Shown one piece after another: positions 7,777 to 16,400 of a DNA stretch of 64,000 bases (its first letter is position 1; every line of letters begins with the position of its first letter). Under the pieces are notes generated by a model. The model was not told the origin of the DNA, searched no databases, and saw nothing but the letters and a program-made list of their open reading frames with translations. Source of the stretch: Collinsella aerofaciens (GTDB lineage Bacteria > Actinomycetota > Coriobacteriia > Coriobacteriales > Coriobacteriaceae); NCBI RefSeq assembly GCF_028209625.1, contig NZ_JAQLDU010000010.1:1-64000 (forward strand), written 5' to 3'. The position numbers and the translations under genes were made by a program.

Positions 7777-9636
7777 ATGAATCCGTATACTTCCTCCGGT
7801 TCGGTCGCCACGATGACGGCCAACGTGTCCGGCAACGATAACCTCAACGACTTGGGTGACGGCCCGCGTCAGCCCGGCGACCCCGAGCGCTACCCCGTGG
7901 GCGCGGTAGCTCGCCGCCTGCTGGGCTACGTCCGTCCGCATCGCATTTCGTTTACGGCGTCGTTTGTGAGCGCTGCCATCTCGGTGATCTTACAACTCTA
8001 TACGCCCATCCTCATCGGCGAGGGCATCGACCTCATCGTTGCCGCCGGGCAGGTGGACTTTGACGCGCTGCTGCCGCTCGTCACCAAGCTTGCGATTGTC
8101 GTGGTGGGCGCGGCGGCCTTCCAGTGGCTGCAGGGCTACTGCGTCAACCGCCTGTCCTACGAGACAGTGCGCGACATGCGCGTGGAGGCGAGCGACAAGC
8201 TCAGCCGCATGCCGCTCAGCTTTATCGACAGCCATGCCCATGGTGACCTTATGAGCCGCGTAGTCAACGACGTCGACCAGGTGGGCGATGGTCTGCTGCA
8301 GGGCTTCACACAGCTCTTTACCGGCGTTATCACCATTGTGGGCACGCTCGCGTTTATGCTCTCCATCAACCTGACCATGACGCTCGTGGTGGTACTCGTC
8401 ACGCCGCTTTCCATCTTTGCGGCCGGCGCCATCGCAAAGCTCTCCAACAAGAGCTTTACGGCCCAGCAACGCATTCAAGGCCGGCTCGGCGGCCATATCG
8501 AGGAGTATGTGGGCGAGCAAAAGCTCGTGGACGCGTTTGCCTACGGCCCGAGCGCTCAGCAGCGCTTCGATGCCCTTAACGCCGAGCTGTATACGGCAGG
8601 TGAGCGCGCGCAGTTTATGGGTTCGCTTTCCAACCCCGGTACGCGCTTTATCAACAACATCATCTACGCTGTGGTCGCCGTGATCGGCTGCGTGGGCGTG
8701 ATCACGGGCGTGCCGGCGGCGCTCACGGTGGGCGGCGTGCAGATCTTCCTGTCCTACGCCAACCAGTACACTAAGCCGTTCAACGAGGTCACGAACGTCA
8801 TCACGCAGATCCAGACCGCGTACGCCTCGGCGCGCCGCATGTTTGCGTTGCTTGATGCGCGCGAGCAGGAGCCCGACGCGGCGGATGCCGTGGAGCTTGT
8901 CGCCCCGCAGGGCGAGGTGACCTTTGAACACGTGGACTTTAGCTATGTGCCCGACCGCAAACTGCTGCAGGATATCTGCATCGAGGCCAAACCCGGTACG
9001 CGCTTTGCCCTCGTCGGTCCCACGGGCTGTGGCAAGACGACGCTCATCAATCTGCTGCTGCGCTTTTACGATATCGATGCTGGGCGCATCGCGGTCGATG
9101 GTCGCTCCTCGCGTGACTACACGCGCGCGAGCCTGCGCCGCGCCTTTGGCATGGTGCTGCAGGACACCTGGCTGTTCGAGGGCACGGTGGCCGAAAACAT
9201 TGCCTACGGTTGCCCCGATGCCACGCGCGAGCAGATTGTCGAGGCCGCCAAGCGCGCGCACGCGCACAAGTTTATCGCGCAGCTGCCAGGCGGCTACGAT
9301 ACGGTGATCGGCGAGGACGGCGGCACGTTTAGCCAAGGTCAAAAACAGCTGCTGTGCATCGCGCGCGTCATGCTCACCGACCCAGCTATCTTGCTGCTGG
9401 ACGAGGCGACCTCGAGCATCGATACGCGTACCGAGCTGCAGGTTCAGGCGGCATTCGACAAGCTTATGGCAGGTCGCACAAGCTTTGTCGTGGCGCACCG
9501 CCTGAGCACCATCCGCAACGCCGATTGCATTCTGGTGATGCGCGACGGCCAGGTTATCGAGCGGGGCACACACGACGAGCTGCTGGCGGCAGACGGCTTC
9601 TACGCCGAACTCTACCGCAGCCAGTTCGCCCAGTGA
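7777..9636 (+). CDS. ABC exporter half-transporter B (catalytic partner)
   Basis: The 619-residue protein has a hydrophilic N-terminal extension (about 45 residues), a six-helix membrane domain and an ATPase domain. Walker A is GPTGCGKTT, Walker B LLLDEATSSID with the catalytic Glu, and the H-loop is VAHRLST. Its signature is FSQGQ instead of LSGGQ, which would weaken the opposite site. This complements half A, whose signature is intact. AAAGGAGG precedes the ATG, which directly follows the TAG of the upstream gene, so the two are translationally coupled. No terminator is obvious after it. Confidence 0.9.
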   Translation: MNPYTSSGSVATMTANVSGNDNLNDLGDGPRQPGDPERYPVGAVARRLLGYVRPHRISFTASFVSAAISVILQLYTPILIGEGIDLIVAAGQVDFDALLPLVTKLAIVVVGAAAFQWLQGYCVNRLSYETVRDMRVEASDKLSRMPLSFIDSHAHGDLMSRVVNDVDQVGDGLLQGFTQLFTGVITIVGTLAFMLSINLTMTLVVVLVTPLSIFAAGAIAKLSNKSFTAQQRIQGRLGGHIEEYVGEQKLVDAFAYGPSAQQRFDALNAELYTAGERAQFMGSLSNPGTRFINNIIYAVVAVIGCVGVITGVPAALTVGGVQIFLSYANQYTKPFNEVTNVITQIQTAYASARRMFALLDAREQEPDAADAVELVAPQGEVTFEHVDFSYVPDRKLLQDICIEAKPGTRFALVGPTGCGKTTLINLLLRFYDIDAGRIAVDGRSSRDYTRASLRRAFGMVLQDTWLFEGTVAENIAYGCPDATREQIVEAAKRAHAHKFIAQLPGGYDTVIGEDGGTFSQGQKQLLCIARVMLTDPAILLLDEATSSIDTRTELQVQAAFDKLMAGRTSFVVAHRLSTIRNADCILVMRDGQVIERGTHDELLAADGFYAELYRSQFAQ

Positions 9637-9711
9637 GCAAGCCCGTGGGGCAAATTAATCAGGTTTGTTTGTCCCATAGAGCGATCTTGTTATATAGCGT
9701 TCTACCAGCGC

Positions 9712-9803
9712 GTGAAACATTTTGACGATACTCCGTGACACAATTTGACGGCGTTTTGTGAAACAGTTTTTCGGCCATTCGTGAAACGTTCTGCGGCGGT
9801 TTC
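9712..9803 (+). promoter_or_regulatory. Four tandem 23-bp operator-like repeats
   Basis: The motif GTGAAAC (GTGACAC in one copy) recurs at 9712, 9735, 9758 and 9781, exactly 23 bp apart. Each is followed by A/T-rich sequence and, in most copies, a CGG. The block lies 150-240 bp before the flavodoxin-like gene. The exact period, about two helical turns, suggests binding sites for a regulator on one DNA face. The regulator is unknown. Confidence 0.5.
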
Positions 9804-9959
9804 AATCCGAAGTACATACTGTTCGAAATCTGTCCAAAGATGTCGTCTGCGTCGCCAATCGACAGACGGTGGTTTACATCTGTCACGTTAGTACTAAGAT
9901 ATTCATCTAATAAATTGCATTAGTGGCTTTAGTTTTGGGGGAAACGAGGCAACGTGACT

Positions 9960-10511
9960 ATGACGTGCTCTTTGGTGGTTAACAGCAAGAGCGGTAATAC
10001 CAGGATGGTTTCGGGTGCGATCAAGCGCACTCTGCAGACTGCGGGCGTTGAGTTTGTCCACGCCGCGGCGTTGAGCGACGATGCGGACGCAGATCAGGTT
10101 GCGCTCGAGGCGCAGGGCGCCTGCGCGGCCGACACGGTGCTCGTCGGTTTTTGGTGCGACAAGGGCGCGTGCACGCCGTCGGTCGCGGCGTTGCTCTCCG
10201 CCTTGCACGGCAAGCGCGTCTTCCTGTTTGGCACCTGCGGCTTTGGGGCCGACCAGAGCTATTACCAGCAGATTATTGATCGCGTAACTTCCAATTTGGC
10301 TGGGGATGCCGAGCTTGCGGGCTGGGCGATGTGCCAGGGCAAGATGGGCCCCGCGGTCAAGCAGCGCTACGAGGCCATGCTCGAGCAAGATCCCGAAAAC
10401 GCCCGATTTAAGATGCTGCTCGACAACTGGGTTGCCGCGAAGGACCATCCCACCAAGGAAGACCTGGACAACATGGCTGCAGCCGCCAAGAAGGCCGTGC
10501 TGGGAGAGTAG
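9960..10511 (+). CDS. Flavodoxin-like protein (BilS-like subgroup possible)
   Basis: The 183-residue protein has an FMN phosphate-loop-like start (LVVNSKSGNTRMVSGAI), then VLVGFWCDKGACTPSV and FLFGTCGFGAD. Length and layout fit flavodoxin-fold proteins that pair with reductases. The GFW(C)DKG segment recalls the group annotated as BilS, a partner of bilirubin reductase; I am not certain of that subgroup and no reductase is adjacent. GAGG at 9946-9949 could serve the ATG at 9960 or a GTG at 9954; 9960 gives a more usual N-terminus. The gene is single and followed by its own terminator. Confidence 0.78.
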   Translation: MTCSLVVNSKSGNTRMVSGAIKRTLQTAGVEFVHAAALSDDADADQVALEAQGACAADTVLVGFWCDKGACTPSVAALLSALHGKRVFLFGTCGFGADQSYYQQIIDRVTSNLAGDAELAGWAMCQGKMGPAVKQRYEAMLEQDPENARFKMLLDNWVAAKDHPTKEDLDNMAAAAKKAVLGE

Positions 10512-10553
10512 CTTCGCCGTTCGTGGTCCTTCGTGCAAAACAATACAAATGTG

Positions 10554-10581
10554 AAAGCCTCGAAGTTCTCGAGGCTTTTTT
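10554..10581 (+). terminator. Terminator of the flavodoxin-like gene
   Basis: AAAGCCTCGA, a short loop, TCGAGGCTTTTTT: a strong stem with a six-T tail, 43 bases after the stop codon. Confidence 0.85.
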
Positions 10582-10589
10582 CGTGACAC

Positions 10590-10925
10590 GAGGGCGCCCC
10601 TTTATTGATGGAAGGCCTAATAAGCTGATTGTTCTATGCCCGGATGTGTGCGGAGTGGGATGGGATTTCCGGATGGGTGGGGTTGCGGAAGCTGCGTCCC
10701 GGAATTTGCCTTTGGAATGGGATGCGGTTTCCCGTTGAGGGGCTCTGTGGAAACCGCATCCCAGTTTTCGGCCGAGAAATGGGATGTAGTTTCCGGTTGA
10801 GGGTCTTGGCGGAAAGTGCGACCCGGAATTTGTGATCGAAGCGGGATACGGCTTCCCAACGGGGCCACAAGCGGAAGCCGCATCCCACTCCGGACGGGAA
10901 TTCTGGGACACGGTTTTCAGAGGGT
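10590..10925. repeat. Hairpin array A (62-bp period, 4.5 units)
   Basis: A leader (GAGGGCGCCCCTTTATTGA, then GGAAGGCCTAATAAGC) is followed by palindromic units starting at 10657, 10719, 10781 and 10843, exactly 62 bp apart. A half unit starts at 10905. Each unit is a 44-bp hairpin of the form GGGATGC-(pyrimidines)-CC...GG-(purines)-GCATCCC plus an 18-bp linker. Stem sequences differ between units with changes on both arms. A related array is at 20315-20650. The rest of the gap to 11321 is AT-rich and carries a G10 tract. Confidence 0.85.
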
Positions 10926-11013
10926 TATGGGCTGCGAACTAGATGGGGCTGTCATAAAACTCCAGTAAAAGGGGTCGGAAATAAAGGGCACTTCCAGCAA
11001 TTTGTTTTAATGT

Positions 11014-11023
11014 GGGGGGGGGG
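11014..11023 (+). repeat. G10 homopolymer tract
   Basis: Ten consecutive G residues lie in AT-rich intergenic DNA about 300 bp before the fibre operon. Tracts this long slip during replication. Confidence 0.8.
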
Positions 11024-11321
11024 TACCATTATTTTAGTTTCGCAAAAAAATAATCCCTCTATGGGGAAGTTGCGTAGGGGGTTAGTCACAGATATTGGAT
11101 AAAGCAGACCAATTTGGGGATAAATGACCACTTACGCCAAAATTAGTAGCATTTAGCGACAAAACATTGAAAAATGTGTAGCACATCGCTATGTTTTTAT
11201 TACGAAAAGATTCCAAATTGGCTTATTTCGGACTCACTTTTCAAGCGCCTTGCGGTTCCTGTTGAAACTTGCTGACCTTTGGATGGGTCGAATAGGTCCT
11301 CAAGGGGGATGAATTATCACT

Positions 11322-11879
11322 TTGACGGCGCGTAGACTCAAACGATTTATTGCACTTTTGAGTAGCTTGGCGTTCGCGCTTGTCATAGCCCTTGCCGTTG
11401 TTTCTTTTGTTCCTCGTGCATTTGGATACATGCCCTTTGCTGTGCTCTCGGGCTCTATGGAACCCGATCTTCCCGTTGGCTCCATGGTGTTTGTCCGCCA
11501 GGTTGAGCCAACGGATATTACCGTGGGCGACAATGCAACCTTTTACCGATCGGACGGCGCCGTGGTGACGCACCAGGTGTACGAGATCGACCCTGCCGCG
11601 CAGATGATCGGCACGCAGGGAATTGCGAACAAAAATGCAGACGGAAGCATCATGCACGATGCCGAGCAGACGCCTTTTTCGAGTGTTATCGGCACTGTTT
11701 CTTTTTGTGTCCCTTACCTGGGCTTCGTTAACGCATATTGCACGACGATGCCCGGTTTGCTTGTTGTGGTGGCCGTTCTGGCGCTGCTGGCCGCGGCGTC
11801 GATTGTGCTCGATCGGATGGTTCCCGACGAGCCTGCGGGCAAGCATACCCGCGTGCATGCGAGGGAGCGGCGTTCATAG
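11322..11879 (+). CDS. sipW: SipW-type signal peptidase I
   Basis: The 185-residue membrane protein has an N-terminal segment (about 9-30) and a C-terminal segment (about 143-163). The catalytic serine box is VLSGSMEPDLPVGS (Ser45). The second catalytic residue is histidine, not lysine (VVTHQVYE, His84), as in archaeal/ER-type SipW peptidases. SipW enzymes process TasA/camelysin-like precursors, and three such precursors follow. The TTG start has AAGGGGG 13 bases upstream; the only nearer ATG is out of frame. It is the first gene of the operon. Confidence 0.9.
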   Translation: MTARRLKRFIALLSSLAFALVIALAVVSFVPRAFGYMPFAVLSGSMEPDLPVGSMVFVRQVEPTDITVGDNATFYRSDGAVVTHQVYEIDPAAQMIGTQGIANKNADGSIMHDAEQTPFSSVIGTVSFCVPYLGFVNAYCTTMPGLLVVVAVLALLAAASIVLDRMVPDEPAGKHTRVHARERRS

Positions 11880-11949
11880 CGGCAGGGAAAAGCGTCGGCG
11901 GCGGTAGGGGCCGTTGCCGGGGAAAACGATTCTCGAAAGGAAGAGAACG

Positions 11950-12681
11950 ATGGAAAACAAGAAGAAAAAGCGCTACGGCATCATTGCCGCCCTGCTGCTG
12001 TTGGTGCTGGCCGCCGGCGTTGGCACCTATGCATGGCTGACGGCGACCCAAACCAAGGTGAATGAGTTCACGGTTGGCAGCATCGACAAGCCTGAAGTGA
12101 AGCCCAACCCTGACCAGCCGAACAAGCCCGGCGACAAGCCCACGGACCCCTCAGTGGATGGTTATCTGTTCGAGACCAAATGGACCGATAAATCCAAGAT
12201 GATTCCCGGCACCACCATCAATAAGAACCCCAACGTCGGCATCGGCAAGGATTCCGATAGCTCCTATGTGTTCATCTATGTGAAGAACGCAATTGTGAAG
12301 ACAGACGCCGAAAACGCCCTTGCCAAGACCCCGTACTTCACCCTTAATTCCAACTGGAAACCGGTTGCTACTGACCAGGTGAAGACCAACGGTAGCGAAG
12401 GCCAGTACGTGAGCGGTCTGTTCATGTATACCGCTGATGGCACCAGCACTCCTGCAGAGCTTACTCCCGCTGATGGCAAGGCTGCTTACACCGGTGAGCT
12501 GTTCAGCACCGTGCATATCCCGGCTGGCATGAACAACGCGGATGTCGTTAAAGATAAAAAGCCCGCTATGACAGTCTCCTGCTACATCTTCGGCGCTGAT
12601 CAGAAGGGCGACAAGGCCGATGCGGCCACCAACGCCCTTGAGCAGGCCAAGGAATGGGCTAAGACTCAGGCTCAGGCTTAA
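11950..12681 (+). CDS. TasA/camelysin-like fibre subunit 1, SipW-dependent
   Basis: The 243-residue protein has a SipW-type signal: Lys-rich start (MENKKKKRYG), a hydrophobic segment and GTYAWLTATQTKVNEFTVG, the conserved zone after cleavage. A Pro/Lys-rich segment (about 48-72) leads to a beta-rich domain (YLFETKWTDKSKMIPG, YVFIYVKNAI) like TasA-fold proteins. Those polymerise into matrix fibres by donating the freed N-terminal strand. The ATG at 11950 follows GAAAGGAAG; upstream codons in frame are non-coding. Its codon use (AAG, AAC, CTG) and a hairpin after it suggest it is the most abundant subunit. Confidence 0.85.
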   Translation: MENKKKKRYGIIAALLLLVLAAGVGTYAWLTATQTKVNEFTVGSIDKPEVKPNPDQPNKPGDKPTDPSVDGYLFETKWTDKSKMIPGTTINKNPNVGIGKDSDSSYVFIYVKNAIVKTDAENALAKTPYFTLNSNWKPVATDQVKTNGSEGQYVSGLFMYTADGTSTPAELTPADGKAAYTGELFSTVHIPAGMNNADVVKDKKPAMTVSCYIFGADQKGDKADAATNALEQAKEWAKTQAQA

Positions 12682-12691
12682 TCCCTCCCCA

Positions 12692-12740
12692 CCGAGATCC
12701 CGGCCCGCTCCCCATCCCCATTTTCGGGCCGGGATCTCGG
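12692..12740 (+). terminator. Intra-operon hairpin after subunit 1
   Basis: CCGAGATCCCGGCCCG pairs perfectly with CGGGCCGGGATCTCGG (16 bp). Only a poor T tail follows (CTCCCCTTTA). It probably acts as a partial terminator or mRNA stabiliser that sets subunit ratios. Confidence 0.6.
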
Positions 12741-12770
12741 CTCCCCTTTAATCGACGATTGGCGAACGTA

Positions 12771-13418
12771 ATGCTCAACAATCTTTCCGACAATCAGAAA
12801 CGCACCTTGGCGCTTGCCGCGATGGCGCTGTTGGCCCTGGCGTGCCTGTGCGGCACGCTGGCTTTTACCGTTGATATGGTTCCGGCGAACAACGTTCTAT
12901 CGTTTGGCAGCGTGAAGGTACGAGTCTGCGAATACACCCTCAACGAGCAGGGCGAGGAGATTCCGTTTGAGCCCAACGAGCACGGGGACTATCCCGACAC
13001 CAAGGCCGGGGGTTCTGACATCAGCCGCATTGTGCGCGTGGAGAACGTCGGCACGCAGCCTGAGTACGTTCGCGCGCGTCTGCACATGACGTCGGTGGCG
13101 CCCGACGGTTCGAGCGCGGATGCTTCGGGCAGCGTTGCGTTTCATGTGAACGCGGGCGAGGGGTCCCCGTGGATCGATGGCGGCGATGGGTGGTACTACT
13201 ACCGCGGATTGGCCGGGCGTGGCGGCACGCTCGACCCCGGCGCCATGACGGAAAGCCTCATGGACTCGCTGCGCTTTGTGGGCGACTACCACGATGCCGC
13301 GCGCGGCGGCTCATTCAAGCTCGATATCGATGTTCAGGCCGTGCAGGCCAAAAACCAGCAGGCAAGCGACACCGCCCTCGACGTACTTGACGTCGAGGGT
13401 TGGCCGGAGGCGAACTAG
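12771..13418 (+). CDS. SipW-dependent TasA-like protein 2
   Basis: The 215-residue protein has an N-terminal hydrophobic segment (about 12-32, TLALAAMALLALACLCGTLA) and then FTVDMVPANNVLSFGSVKV, the usual stretch around a SipW cleavage site. The following domain has VRVENVGTQPEYVRARLHMT and WIDGGDGWYYYRG, close to the pattern in the protein at 18895. The ATG at 12771 is chosen over a TTG at 12759; neither has a clear ribosome binding site. Its stop codon is 3 bases from the next gene. It is probably a minor fibre or assembly component. Confidence 0.8.
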   Translation: MLNNLSDNQKRTLALAAMALLALACLCGTLAFTVDMVPANNVLSFGSVKVRVCEYTLNEQGEEIPFEPNEHGDYPDTKAGGSDISRIVRVENVGTQPEYVRARLHMTSVAPDGSSADASGSVAFHVNAGEGSPWIDGGDGWYYYRGLAGRGGTLDPGAMTESLMDSLRFVGDYHDAARGGSFKLDIDVQAVQAKNQQASDTALDVLDVEGWPEAN

Positions 13419-13421
13419 CCT

Positions 13422-16400
13422 ATGAAGATCAAGAACATAAACCGGGGCATGCTTAGCAGGCTGGTTGCCGTCGCAGCGATTGCCCTTTGCTGCGTTATGG
13501 CGCTGCCAACGGTGGTGCATGCCGAGGACGTGCCCGAGAACAAAAACGAATTCCACATCAAAAACGAGGCTGACTTTTTGTCGTGTGTGGCGCTGTCGCG
13601 CGAGCGCGATACGTCCGGCTGGTACGTTTATCTCGATAACGACATTGAGCTCGACAGCGACGACATGAAAGCCATCGTTGCAAACACCGTTAAGCATCTG
13701 TCGTTTGGCAACAAGGAGCATCCGTTTAAGGGCGTGTTCGATGGTCAAAACCACACCGTTGAGGGCCTGAACTACGATAAAGACGCTTTTGACCCCGAGC
13801 GCGATACGGGATTTTTTGCCGAGACCAACGGTGCCACCATCAAAAACTTCCTGGTCAAGGACGCCAACGTGTGGGCGGACTTCCGCGGTGGCATTATCGT
13901 GGGCAAGGCCGTCAATACGCGCTTCGAAAACGTTATGGTCATGGAGAGCACGCTGCACGTGACCTGCGCCAACAATGCTCTCAACCTCATTACCAACGCA
14001 GGCTTTGAGGGCGGTCTTATCGCCGGCGAGCTCGACGGCTGCACCCTCTACAACTGCGAGGTCCGTGGCGGCCGTGCCGTCAACAATACGACCTCGGGCG
14101 TGCAGGCGCTCGGCGGTGAGGGTCTGTATATGGCGGCGTTTGCCGGTTACGTTACAAATTCGACGATTGAGTACTGCCGCGTTACGCCTACGCGCAACGG
14201 AGACGGCTCGGTTGCCAAGAACGGCATGACCGACGTTACCAATAAGTACGACGTGGCTGTTGGCGCTCTGGGCGGCAACAACGTGTACGCCTCGGGTTTT
14301 GTGGGCTGCATGGCGGGTAACGCCAAGATTATCGACTGCTTCTCGACGGCGCAGTGCTACAGCTATGCCGCGTCGTACGTGGGCGTCGTCGCCGTGACGC
14401 GTGCGTGGACGGGTGGCTTGGCGGGTCGTATTCTAACCGAAAAGGGCAACGAGCTCGTTCGAAGCCATTTTGCGGGTGACTTGAGCTCGCGTCAGTACAA
14501 TCCCATCGCCGTGATCCCCATCATTCAAAACGATGTGAACCTGGGCGGTATTGCTGCGCGCGCCAACAAGGGTGACGCCACGGTTACCGAATGCTACTTT
14601 AAGCCGAGTGTGAGCCTAAAAGGCAGCAGCCAGGGCAACCCTGCCAAAAAGAAAATCCCCTCGTTTGGCGGCGACGGCACCACCAAGGGTGATGGCTATG
14701 GTCCATGGGATGACGAGCGCTACACCACGCGCGAGCTGTGGGAAGAGCACGACTACGATTTCTGTGCCGGCACCATGCGCTCGACCGACAACGACGATGC
14801 CCTGGGTGGCCAGCACCCCAATGAGTGGGCGATGGATTACACGCTGAATATTCCCGTGCATGGCCAGAGCGTTAAGGCGACGATTGATTTTCCCGGCGCG
14901 GGCACCGCGACCATCGAGGCGACCAAACTTGGAATTGAACAGAAGACCTCGGATCCGTACGCCTTTGCCGTGAGCGCCGTGCTGGCGGGAACGGCTCAGG
15001 GCTTGGCCCAGGGCGATACATCGGTGACGTTTAGGCAGGATACCTCCGCAAAGCCTGAGGGGCTGAGTAAGGCGAACGACGGCTACCGCTTTATGGGCTG
15101 GTTCCGCGAGCCCGACGTGCGTGTGAACCGAATTGGACAAGACAACAGCTGGTTTGACGGCAAGACCGATGCTGCTGCTGTCGCTGCTGACAAGCGCGTC
15201 GAGGAGAACACGGCCCACGATAAGGCTTCGACCTACACCGCCGACAACGGAAGCGGCGTCGATGAAAAATTCGGCTTCAAGGGTAACGACCTCTTTATCG
15301 CTTCATACGAGGCGCAGGTGCTGTTCTATAACGTTAAGGGTGAGACGCTTGATTGGAAAACCGGTGATGCGCACGACAAGTCAGTTGATTGGTATCGCTA
15401 CGGTGTGGATGTGACGCCTACGGCTCCTGCAGACCGCGAGGGGCTTTCCGACAGCGCAACGTTTATCGGCTGGACCTCGCAGCCTAGCAACGAGGCCGGG
15501 AAGAACGGTGCCTATGCCGCCATCACCTCTACTCAGCTGGCTGATCTGAAAAACAAGGGAGCATTCTATCCTGCGGGTAGCGAGATCACCGTGGTCGGGC
15601 CTACCGATTTCTATCCCGTGTACAGCGACTACGTGTCGAACATCCTGACGGAGTTTGAAGGCCACGACCCGGATGATAAAACTAAGCGCGAAGGCGTGGG
15701 CAAAACTTACGTTAAGGTTGGGACTGCAGAAGATGGCACAAGCGCGTATACCGTGCAGGTGCTCGATGTATCCGGCAATGCTATATCCAAGGACGGCACC
15801 CTGCCCGACGGCTATCGCTTCTTGGGTTGGTATGAAAACAAGGGAACCGAGGATGCCCCGCTCGAGGTGCGCGTAAGCCGCGATCCCAGCTATACGCTCC
15901 CCGCCGATGTCGATTTAACCGCGCCGCATACCTACATCGCCCGCTTTGAGTACCGAGTGGATTATTACGTTCGGGCTTATACCAACCATGAGTTTACGGA
16001 CAGCAAGCTACTTTGTTCCGTTTGGAATCGCTATCAAACGCCCTTTGAGGAAAACGTCGGTAGTACCTTCGTGCGTGAAAACGTCGTCCACTGGGGCCCG
16101 GAGCATGTTGACCACGGTATAAAGGATAGTTATGAAACGTGTGGCACACGCTTCACGAAGGAAACACTTGTCGTGAGTCCCCTTAACGCGTACTCGCACA
16201 ACGTTAAAAACGATACGGGAGCCGATACTCTAAAAAACCTCTATGCCGATACCGATTTTCCAGGCGCTGCAACGCTAAGCGATACTTGGACTTCGGCTTC
16301 GCTGAACGTAACGGTCAAACCGGTGAATGATCGCTATCGCCTGAATTTCTGGACGCTTGAGCGCGATGGTGAATATTGGACATATGTGAAAAATCCCATC

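Noticed and set aside
10629..10911. Several frames of 60-170 codons across hairpin array A (and 20265-20666 in array B)
   Set aside because: They read through palindromic repeats in many frames, and translations repeat with the 62-bp unit. No start signals were seen.
10657..10925. CRISPR array
   Set aside because: The regular 62-bp spacing looks CRISPR-like, but the repeated part itself varies between units, the linkers are only 18 bp and partly conserved, and there are no cas genes.
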